Notes under the pieces: model-generated
What the model was told of the DNA's origin: nothing
The model's input: the letters and a program-made list of their open reading frames with translations, nothing else
The model's database searches: none
Shown: one piece after another, positions 8,355-14,886 of the stretch
Numbering within the stretch: position 1 is the first letter of the stretch
Layout: every line of letters starts with the position of its first letter
NCBI RefSeq assembly: GCF_002234615.1
Contig: NZ_NMQW01000012.1
Span: 124,001 to 188,000, forward strand
DNA from: Paenibacillus rigui
GTDB taxonomy: Bacteria; Bacillota; Bacilli; Paenibacillales; NBRC-103111
DNA: 64,000 nucleotides
Reading direction: 5' to 3'
Position numbers and translations under genes: made by a program

Positions 8355-10544
8355 TTAAGATTGCATAATCCGCTGCACGGAATATACATCTCTGACCCGT
8401 TTGATTTTTTCGACGACCGAATGCAAATGCTCTACATTGCGGATCAAAATCGTCATATGAATGATCGCCATTTTGTTTTTATCCGAACGGCCGGTTACAG
8501 CCGAAATTAACGTTTTACTTTCAGAAACGACGTGAAGCACATCATTCAGCATATCCGGCCGGTTATGTCCGGTAATCTCTATCTCAACGCTGTAATTCGC
8601 CTCCACCGAGTCCGCCCAATCCACCTCGATGACACGGTTGCCTTCTTCACCGCAATCCGCGGCAGGAATATTGGTGCAATCCGCACGGTGTACCGACACG
8701 CCTCTGCCGCGCGTAATGTAGCCTACAATCTGATCGCCGGGAACCGGGTTGCAGCAGCGGGCGAAACGAACAAGCAGGTTGTCCACTCCTTTGACCCGAA
8801 TGCCATGGGTCGGACGGCTTTTGCGCTCCGCAGGTGCTTTGACAACCTCCTTGATTTCATTCGTCAATTGAAGCGCCTGCGCCTGGGCTTCCTCCGCTTC
8901 TTTGCGCATTCTCTCCGTCAGGCGGGTAACGATTTGGGCCGCTGTAATGCCCCCAAAGCCAACAGCCGAGAACATGTCCTCGACTTCGTTAAAGTTAAAC
9001 TTCCTGGCTGCCTCCAGCAGCTCGTCGTCCTTCATTAGCGTCGGAGGATCGATGCCAAGCCGCTTCAGCTCACGCTCGATAGCATCCTTGCCCTTCTCCA
9101 CATTCTCCTCGCGCTTTTCTTTCTTGAACCATTGACGAATCTTGCTGCGCGCGTGAGAGGATTGGGCTAATTTAATCCAGTCCTGACTCGGTCCGTACGA
9201 GTGCTTGGAAGTTAATATTTCTATAATATCGCCGGTCTTGAGCCGGTGATCCAACGGGACGATCCGCCCGTTCACCTTGGCGCCAATCGTCCGATTGCCG
9301 ACCTCCGTATGAATCCGATAGGCAAAATCAAGCGGAACCGAACCGGCAGGCAGCTCAATAACTTCCCCCTTCGGCGTAAATACGAATACCAGATCGGAGA
9401 AGAAATCCATCTTGAGGGACTCCACGAACTCCGACGCATCCTCCGCATCCTGCTGCAGCTCCAGGATCTCACGGAACCAGCCCACTTTATCCTCAAAGCT
9501 GCCGGAAGGAACCATACTGCCTTCCTTATAAGCCCAGTGTGCGGCGATCCCGTATTCGGACGTTTTGTGCATTTCAAAGGTACGGATTTGTACCTCAAGC
9601 GGCTCGCCCTTAGGCCCAATGACCGTCGTATGCAGCGATTGATACATGTTCGGCTTCGGCATGGCAATGTAGTCCTTGAACCGTCCCGGCATCGGCTTCC
9701 ACAGCGTATGAATGATCCCCAAGGTTGCATAGCAGTCTTTGATATTGTCAACGATGATCCGAAGGGCCAGCAGGTCATAAATTTCATTGAACTGCTTATT
9801 GCGCGCCGTCATCTTTTTATAAATGCTGTAAATGTGCTTCGGCCGGCCGGAAATGTCGCTCTCAATGCCCATTTCGGACAATTTTTCATTCACGGTGGAG
9901 ATAACATCCTCAATGTACTTCTCCCGCTCCGCCCGCTTCTTCTGCATCAAATTCACAATCCGGTAGTACTGCTGCGGATTCAAATAGCGGAGAGCCGTAT
10001 CTTCCATTTCCCACTTTATAGTAGAAATACCAAGCCTGTGCGCAATCGGACAAAAGATCTCCAATGTTTCGTCGGCTATTCGCCGCTGCGCTTCCTCGGA
10101 TTGGTGCTTCAATGTACGCATATTATGTAGGCGATCGGCCAGTTTGATCAGAATTACCCGGATATCCTGGGCCATCGCTACAAACATTTTGCGGTAATTT
10201 TCGTTTTGATGCTCTTCCTTGCTTTTGAACTTGATTTTTTCCAGTTTTGTTAAGCCGTCCACAAGCATAGCGCAGGTTTTGCCGAATTTCTCCTCAACCG
10301 TCTCCAAAGAAACCGTCGTGTCCTCTACTACATCGTGGAGCAGCGCGGCGATAATCGATGTCGTGTCCATTTGCATGTTGACCAATATTTCGGCAACCGC
10401 AAGCGGATGCAAGATATAAGGCTCCCCTGATTTGCGAACTTGGCCCGAATGAGCCTGTTCAGCGAACTCGTAGGCTTCCCTAATCCGCTTCAGATCATTT
10501 TCTTTTACATAGCCGGCCGCCTTCTCAAGAAGCTGCTCTATCCC
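8355..10544 (-). CDS. relA: bifunctional (p)ppGpp synthetase/hydrolase
   Basis: About 729 residues of the long RSH family. Domains in order: HD hydrolase (AALLHDVVEDT with the HD pair near residues 70-71), synthetase with GRPKHIYSIYKKM and the QSLHTTVIGPKG block, TGS (VFTPKGEVIELPAGSVPLDF), a helical and zinc-finger-like region with RCCNPVPGD, and a C-terminal ACT domain. HD and synthetase residues look intact, so both activities are expected; it sets the stringent response on the ribosome. ATG at 10559 is too close to AAGGG, so ATG at 10544 (MGIEQLLEKA) was chosen. It has its own promoter and is followed by dtd. Confidence 0.95.
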   Translation of the reverse strand, partial: GIEQLLEKAAGYVKENDLKRIREAYEFAEQAHSGQVRKSGEPYILHPLAVAEILVNMQMDTTSIIAALLHDVVEDTTVSLETVEEKFGKTCAMLVDGLTKLEKIKFKSKEEHQNENYRKMFVAMAQDIRVILIKLADRLHNMRTLKHQSEEAQRRIADETLEIFCPIAHRLGISTIKWEMEDTALRYLNPQQYYRIVNLMQKKRAEREKYIEDVISTVNEKLSEMGIESDISGRPKHIYSIYKKMTARNKQFNEIYDLLALRIIVDNIKDCYATLGIIHTLWKPMPGRFKDYIAMPKPNMYQSLHTTVIGPKGEPLEVQIRTFEMHKTSEYGIAAHWAYKEGSMVPSGSFEDKVGWFREILELQQDAEDASEFVESLKMDFFSDLVFVFTPKGEVIELPAGSVPLDFAYRIHTEVGNRTIGAKVNGRIVPLDHRLKTGDIIEILTSKHSYGPSQDWIKLAQSSHARSKIRQWFKKEKREENVEKGKDAIERELKRLGIDPPTLMKDDELLEAARKFNFNEVEDMFSAVGFGGITAAQIVTRLTERMRKEAEEAQAQALQLTNEIKEVVKAPAERKSRPTHGIRVKGVDNLLVRFARCCNPVPGDQIVGYITRGRGVSVHRADCTNIPAADCGEEGNRVIEVDWADSVEANYSVEIEITGHNRPDMLNDVLHVVSESKTLISAVTGRSDKNKMAIIHMTILIRNVEHLHSVVEKIKRVRDVYSVQRIMQS

Positions 10545-10581
10545 CATTCGTTTATCCATTCCCTTAAATCGATTTTAATTC

Positions 10582-10611
10582 ATTATGCCTTCCCGACAGG
10601 CACTACGTCAA
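10582..10611 (-). promoter_or_regulatory. sigma-A promoter of relA-dtd
   Basis: TTGACG (10611-10606), 18-base spacer, CATAAT (10587-10582) on the minus strand, 38 bases before the chosen relA start. Confidence 0.65.
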
Positions 10612-10685
10612 CTTATTTGCGATATTTCGACATATTTTGCCGCCTCTTCGACGAATTGGTGAGTACACCGAATTATTCCATCGGT

Positions 10686-11741
10686 TTACAGCTTCCTGAG
10701 GGCTTCCTTAATCAGCTCACGACGCTCCTGAATGTAGCTGCGGATCAATTGACGTTCCCCGTCAAATACGGAGAGTGACCACTTTCGTCCCGAATCCTTA
10801 TATATTTGTGGGGCAATGCTTTGCGTCATTTTCAAGACAACCGGGTCGATTTTTTTTACGGTAAAATGGGTTTTCAAAATGCTCCGCAGCAGGCTTTTAT
10901 AACGAAGCCTTATCTTTTTATTGGAAAGCAGCTTCTTGGTCAGCTCATTGTAGCCTGTTACGCGAACCAGGTCGCTCCCGCACTTCTTGCCGTAGCAGTT
11001 ACGCCCCCAGGTACCTTCATAATCCCAGGGAATCATCCGATACTTTTTCCTCGTTTTGTGACGGTAAATCGCATAGTTCTGATCAAACCCGTCGTAATTG
11101 CCCGTAAAAACGGCGCCCGCCAGCCATTTCAAATAATTGTCGATATCCAGCTCTTGCATCAAGTATCGGCTTAATTGGGGTTCTTTAAGCGTATTCAGCC
11201 GTAAAATAAACGCCTTCCACTCGTTACGGTCTGCCTGCCGCCCCATCATCTGCTCGTATCCCTTGAACAAGGAGGATTTCTTGCGCTGCGATTCCGGCCC
11301 AAGCAAACTGAAGTTGGCATAATCATTGACCGCATAGAACAGCGATTGAACAGCAATCCCTCTGCGCCTGAAAAAATACCGGTCTACTCCCTCTATTTCC
11401 AGGTAGACGCCGAGGCTTTGATCGTTAAGCTTCAGTACACAATGCCTCGTTTTGGGGCTCGGAACACCGATCCATCCGAAGAATTGAAACGACAACGCAT
11501 TCCTTATCATGGAAGGATCATCGTATTCTGCATTATAATGATACGTTTTTCCGTTCCTTACGATTTCATAGGAGCGTTTGGGATAGTTTCGCGTATGGCC
11601 TCCACGGTACCTCAGTTGAATGGGCTCTCTTTTTCCTCCACTTATCATATAAGCTTTGACAAAAGTATCACTCCACACGTCTTTTTCCAGCGCTGTCTGT
11701 TCATGCTCGCCAATCACAATATTTCGAGTGGGAAGCTCCAT
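10686..11741 (-). CDS. cotH: spore coat protein kinase CotH
   Basis: 351 residues from ATG 11741, close to the 362 of B. subtilis CotH. It has the LPTRNIVI beginning typical of the family, the glycine-rich loop RYRGGHTRNYPKRSYEI (about 45-60), NYDGFDQNYAIYR (215-227) and MIPWDYEGTWGRN (236-248). Two aspartates, D217 and D240, have the 23-residue spacing of the two Asp residues important in B. subtilis CotH. The family is an atypical Ser kinase of the outer coat acting on CotB and CotG. The gene ends before the relA promoter. A longer frame from TTG 11855, which also has a purine-rich site, would add 38 unconserved residues. A CotG-like gene lies directly upstream. Confidence 0.9.
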   Translation of the reverse strand: MELPTRNIVIGEHEQTALEKDVWSDTFVKAYMISGGKREPIQLRYRGGHTRNYPKRSYEIVRNGKTYHYNAEYDDPSMIRNALSFQFFGWIGVPSPKTRHCVLKLNDQSLGVYLEIEGVDRYFFRRRGIAVQSLFYAVNDYANFSLLGPESQRKKSSLFKGYEQMMGRQADRNEWKAFILRLNTLKEPQLSRYLMQELDIDNYLKWLAGAVFTGNYDGFDQNYAIYRHKTRKKYRMIPWDYEGTWGRNCYGKKCGSDLVRVTGYNELTKKLLSNKKIRLRYKSLLRSILKTHFTVKKIDPVVLKMTQSIAPQIYKDSGRKWSLSVFDGERQLIRSYIQERRELIKEALRKL

Positions 11742-11881
11742 TGGCTCAACCGCCTTTCTAGGACAAAGATAGACCGCTTCGCCGTCCTGCAGGATTGACG
11801 CTGGCCAACCAGCCTCAGGACGGGCGCGTTTGTCTTGGTTGATGCGAGGCGGCAATAACCGGAACCCTCTTATGAACCAAG

Positions 11882-11915
11882 AAAAAAGCCTATCAAATGG
11901 ATTGATAGACTTTTT
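11882..11915 (-). terminator. intrinsic terminator between the cotG-like gene and cotH
   Basis: Minus-strand AAAAAGTCTATCAA / TTGATAGGCTTTTTT hairpin with a 6-base loop and six T. It separates the CotG-like unit from cotH, so cotH needs its own promoter or depends on readthrough. Confidence 0.7.
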
Positions 11916-11979
11916 ATAGGTAATTCACTGTATGCGGTTATCTACATGAGGGCCACGGCATCTGTTCCCATGCCTGAAA

Positions 11980-12354
11980 TTAGCACTCCTGGCCTGCACC
12001 GGGACTGCTTTGATTGCCTCTTGTGCTGTTGTTACCACGAGTGCTGTGGTTGCCACGTGTACTGTGGTTGCCACGTGTACTGTGGTTGCCTCTTGTACTG
12101 TGGTTGCCACGAGTACTATGGTTGCCTCTTGTACTGTGGTTGCCGCGAGTACGGTTGCTTTTATGGCCACTGCGATTGCCCGGGCTTACTCCGATCGGAC
12201 TTACTGCTCCAGGTCCCATTCTTCCGGGACTTACTTGACTACGATTGCCTCTGCTTCCACCGCTGCGGTTGCCTCTGCTTCCGCCACTGCGCTTACCTCT
12301 GCTTCCCCCGCTGCGATTTCCACTTCTATTACCTTTGCTTTTTCCCATCGCCAT
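11980..12354 (-). CDS. CotG-like spore coat repeat protein
   Basis: 124 residues made almost wholly of Ser, Arg, Gly, Asn, Thr, His and Lys. The first part has SGGSRGNR repeats; residues 69-116 are eight tandem copies of TRGNHS (the last two are TRGNNS and TRGNQS). AGGAGG stands 8 bases before the ATG, and a sigma-K-like promoter precedes it. No similarity by alignment to B. subtilis CotG is claimed. The call rests on composition (basic, Ser-rich tandem modules) and on position next to cotH, which is where CotG-like modular proteins are known to be encoded. It is a likely CotH substrate. Opposite-strand frames across the repeat are shadows. Confidence 0.75.
   Translation of the reverse strand: MAMGKSKGNRSGNRSGGSRGKRSGGSRGNRSGGSRGNRSQVSPGRMGPGAVSPIGVSPGNRSGHKSNRTRGNHSTRGNHSTRGNHSTRGNHSTRGNHSTRGNHSTRGNNSTRGNQSSPGAGQEC
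12007..12150 (-). repeat. 18-bp tandem repeat, 8 copies
   Basis: Eight head-to-tail 18-base units encode TRGNHS. Units differ mainly at silent positions and at the His codon. There are no spacers, so this is an in-gene tandem repeat able to change copy number by slippage or recombination. Confidence 0.9.
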
Positions 12355-12383
12355 TCAAACTACCTCCTATATTTGAGATAGTT

Positions 12384-12411
12384 CAGTCTATGAAGAGAGA
12401 AAAAGAGATGT
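12384..12411 (-). promoter_or_regulatory. sigma-K-like promoter of the cotG-like gene
   Basis: Minus strand AC (12411-12410), 17 bases, CATAGACTG (12392-12384). This matches the sigma-K pattern AC-N16/17-CATAnnnTA except for the last base. The ribosome site lies about 15 bases further on. Confidence 0.45.
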
Positions 12412-12522
12412 GCTAGACCATGGTTCATAGATTCGGAAATATATTAATATCCCTATGATTACAACTCTATAACCCTCTTATAGATAGATGTGGAATTTAT
12501 GGAGTATGGATGCTAGACCAGT

Positions 12523-12550
12523 ACCAATCCTTACCGGATACATATATATA
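12523..12550 (+). promoter_or_regulatory. sigma-K-like promoter of the cotB-like gene
   Basis: AC (12523-12524), 16 bases, CATATATATA (12541-12550). This has the AC/CATA elements of late mother-cell promoters, with one extra base before the final TA. It is about 140 bases upstream of the start codon. Confidence 0.35.
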
Positions 12551-12688
12551 AATTATGAATTCCCTATCATGACAAACGGAAGGAGGTTGCTGCCAATGAA
12601 ATAGACAACTAGATGGGCAGCAATGCAAGTAGAAGCAGTGACAAGCAGGCAACCAAAAAATTTATAGAATCCGAGAGGGGAATGTTCT

Positions 12689-13303
12689 ATGTATTACTAT
12701 CATCATTACCAACCACAAACTCAAACAACGAACACTCAAAATAGCAATCAAAGCCCGTTGACTAGCTTGGTAGGAACTGAAGTTAAAATTAACCGCGGCG
12801 GTCCTGAATCCGTGACTGGAGTTTTACTCTCTGTGCAATCCGACTTCATTGTAGTTAAAACAAAAGATTCCATTGTTTACATCAGCACTTCCCATATTAA
12901 AAGCATCAGCGAGATCGATTCCAACAAAAGCAACCGTTCCGGAATGTCTGTAAAATTCATCACGGCAAACAGCTTCACTGCACTGTTTCAAAAGCTTAAC
13001 CACCATTTCGTACAAATTAACCGCGGCGGCCCTGAGAAAATCGAAGGCTTCGTAGCCGACAGCACGCAAGACTATTTACTGCTCTTGGTTAACAAGGAAT
13101 TGGTGCGCGTTCCGATTTCCCACATTAAAACCGTCAATGTGATCGGGAAAACCTCCAACAACAAAAATAACAATAAAAGCAGCTCCTCCGGAAACAAAAG
13201 CAAGTCCAATGGCAACAAATCGGGAAATAAATCCGGTAACAAGTCTGGTAACAAATCAGGCAATAAATCAGGCAGTAAATCGGGCAACAAGTCGAGACGC
13301 TAA
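12689..13303 (+). CDS. cotB: CotB-like outer spore coat protein
   Basis: 204 residues. Two copies of an Sm-like module carry the CotB signature: EVKINRGGPESVTGVLL (31-47) and FVQINRGGPEKIEGFV (107-122), each ending in a VPISHIKTV-type strand. B. subtilis CotB has three such modules. The tail is Ser/Asn/Lys/Gly-rich, with seven tetrapeptides GNKS or GSKS at 175-202, ending RR; the Ser-rich tail of B. subtilis CotB is what CotH phosphorylates. GAGAGGGG stands 8 bases before the ATG. Its neighbours (cotH, a cotG-like gene, a second CotB-type gene) support a coat role. Confidence 0.85.
   Translation: MYYYHHYQPQTQTTNTQNSNQSPLTSLVGTEVKINRGGPESVTGVLLSVQSDFIVVKTKDSIVYISTSHIKSISEIDSNKSNRSGMSVKFITANSFTALFQKLNHHFVQINRGGPEKIEGFVADSTQDYLLLLVNKELVRVPISHIKTVNVIGKTSNNKNNNKSSSSGNKSKSNGNKSGNKSGNKSGNKSGNKSGSKSGNKSRR
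13211..13294 (+). repeat. 12-bp tandem repeat in the cotB-like tail
   Basis: Seven 12-base units encode GNKS (one is GSKS). Silent variation between copies shows selection for the peptide rather than a recent expansion. Confidence 0.8.
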
Positions 13304-13433
13304 ACGGCACATCTTCTTCTACCTATGTGCTCGAAGCAAATGGACATGCACCTAGAAGTCGTCTGGGCCTTATCGTTCTCCCCAATGAGACTGAGGCGAT
13401 TCTCCAGTCCCTTTCGAGATCATAGCAATTCTC

Positions 13434-13463
13434 AACCGTCTGATCTTATGACGGTTGTTTTTC
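13434..13463 (+). terminator. intrinsic terminator after the cotB-like gene
   Basis: AACCGTC (13434-13440), 9-base loop, GACGGTT (13450-13456), then GTTTTT. It lies between the two coat genes. Confidence 0.7.
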
Positions 13464-13578
13464 TAATCGGGCAAGCCTGCTATATTCCTTCTTCATTCCC
13501 GGGCAAGGGGGGTTAGTTCAACCAACCGCTCCCTTGTCCGGAACACTGGATATGTCTTTCAAGATTGGAGGTGCTCTA

Positions 13579-14253
13579 ATGTTAGCAATGAAGGCATTAA
13601 TCGGGAAACAGGTTGAACTAACCATCTCCGGCATCAAAACCAAGATTCAGGGTAAGCTCATTGACCTTGGAAGTGATATTATTGTTTTGCATAACGGCAA
13701 AAAGTTTCTTTACATTCCTTTGCTGCATCTCCAGCAGTTAGCTCTCGCAGAAGAAACTGCATTGGATTATGACAACTCCATCATCCATCCGGAGCCTCCG
13801 TTTGAGAACCAAACCGACATCTCCTACCGGAAAATACTCATGAATGCAAAAGGTGTTTTTAGTGAAATTTACACAAGCGGCAATCAATCGATCCATGGGT
13901 ATGTCACAAGCATTATGAATGATTTTTTTGTCTTCTATTCTCCTGTTTTCCATGCGGTGTATATTCCTATGCAGCATTTAAAATACATGATTCCTTATGA
14001 TTCCAATGTAACTCCCTACTCCTTGACGCAGGAGCGTTTTCCTCTGAGCCCCACCACTGTCACGCTGGCCCGAACTTTCGATCAGCAGCTAAAAAAGCTG
14101 GAGGGCCAATTCGTTATTCTTGATTTGGGAGAGCACCCAAACAAAATTGGGCAGCTGAAATCCATACAAAACAGTTTAATTGAGCTGATTGCAGCCGACG
14201 GGGAAACGGTTTTCCTTCATCTGGACCATATTAAAACCGTTCACCTGCCTTAA
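13579..14253 (+). CDS. second CotB-type protein without Ser-rich tail
   Basis: 224 residues from ATG 13579, which follows GGAGGTGCTCTA. It has the same module architecture as the upstream gene: LIGKQVELTISGIKTKIQGK followed by IPLLHLQQL, a middle copy (SEIYTSGNQSIHGYV ... YIPMQHLKYM) and a third (LEGQFVILDLGEHPNKIG ... LHLDHIKTVHLP). The RGGPE signature is lost. There is no low-complexity tail, so it should not carry the same CotH target region. It is probably a coat protein paralogue; function otherwise unknown. Convergent with apt over a shared terminator. Confidence 0.7.
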   Translation: MLAMKALIGKQVELTISGIKTKIQGKLIDLGSDIIVLHNGKKFLYIPLLHLQQLALAEETALDYDNSIIHPEPPFENQTDISYRKILMNAKGVFSEIYTSGNQSIHGYVTSIMNDFFVFYSPVFHAVYIPMQHLKYMIPYDSNVTPYSLTQERFPLSPTTVTLARTFDQQLKKLEGQFVILDLGEHPNKIGQLKSIQNSLIELIAADGETVFLHLDHIKTVHLP

Positions 14254-14324
14254 GCATCATTCAACGGGTCCAAGTCAATGAATGGTGCAAATGGTGCCTG
14301 TCCTAAAAATGGGTCCATGTAGGC

Positions 14325-14367
14325 AAAAAAAGGACGCTGATTCCTTATCGGATTCAGCGTCCTTTTT
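14325..14367. terminator. bidirectional terminator between the CotB paralogue and apt
   Basis: AAAAAAAGGACGCTGATTCC / GGATTCAGCGTCCTTTTT, a long perfect stem with A and T tracts on both sides. It serves the convergent genes on both strands. Confidence 0.85.
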
Positions 14368-14373
14368 ATTTTC

Positions 14374-14886
14374 CTAGTATTGTACCAGAGAAATAATATC
14401 GATGTTGCCCAGCTTCTCGCGTCCATTCAATTCATCCAGTTCAATCAGAAATGCAGCGCCGACGACTTCGCCGCCAAGCTGCTTAACCAAGTTGATCGAG
14501 GTTGCAATCGTTCCCCCTGTAGCCAGCAAATCGTCTGCAATCAACACTTTTTGACCGGGCTTTATTGCATCTTTGTGCATGGCCAGTTTATCTTTGCCGT
14601 ATTCAAGCGCATAGTCTGCCTCGATCGTTTCTCCAGGCAGCTTGCCGCTTTTGCGGATCGGAATAAAACCAATCCCAAGCTCAACGGCAAGCGGAGCTCC
14701 GATAACAAAGCCGCGCGCCTCAGGGCCGGCGATCACATCAATCTCCTTGTCTCTCAGCTGGCGTGCCAGTTCCTGGATGACCTGTTTATACACAGTACCA
14801 TCCTGCAATAAAGTTGTGATATCTTTAAAGCTGATGCCTGGCTGAGGAAAATCCTCAATGACACGGATATACGATTTGAAATTCAT
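14374..14886 (-). CDS. apt: adenine phosphoribosyltransferase
   Basis: 170 residues, the standard length. The PRPP loop is VLIADDLLATGGT near 120-132, and AGPEARGFVIGAPLA marks the APRT subgroup. It salvages adenine to AMP with PRPP in the cytoplasm. ATG 14886 follows GGAGGG and overlaps the recJ stop codon as ATGA, suggesting translational coupling. The recJ-apt order is the same as in Bacillus (followed there by relA). The longer frame from 14943 lies inside recJ and is not supported. Confidence 0.95.
   Translation of the reverse strand: MNFKSYIRVIEDFPQPGISFKDITTLLQDGTVYKQVIQELARQLRDKEIDVIAGPEARGFVIGAPLAVELGIGFIPIRKSGKLPGETIEADYALEYGKDKLAMHKDAIKPGQKVLIADDLLATGGTIATSINLVKQLGGEVVGAAFLIELDELNGREKLGNIDIISLVQY

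Larger units (their letters stand above)
12355..12688. other. divergent spore-coat promoter region
   Basis: 334 bases between the divergent cotG-like and cotB-like genes. It is AT-rich and holds one sigma-K-like promoter in each direction. It also has two exact copies of TGCTAGACCA exactly 100 bases apart (12411-12420 and 12511-12520), one beside each promoter -35 region. No gene is seen. Confidence 0.5.

Noticed and set aside
12007-12150. CRISPR-like array of short repeats
   Set aside because: Units are contiguous 18-mers without spacers and keep one reading frame.
11946-12416. Plus-strand frames rich in Cys, Gly and Tyr across the repeat region
   Set aside because: They are the complement of the TRGNHS repeat. 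They lack a ribosome site, whereas the minus frame has AGGAGG and a promoter-like sequence.
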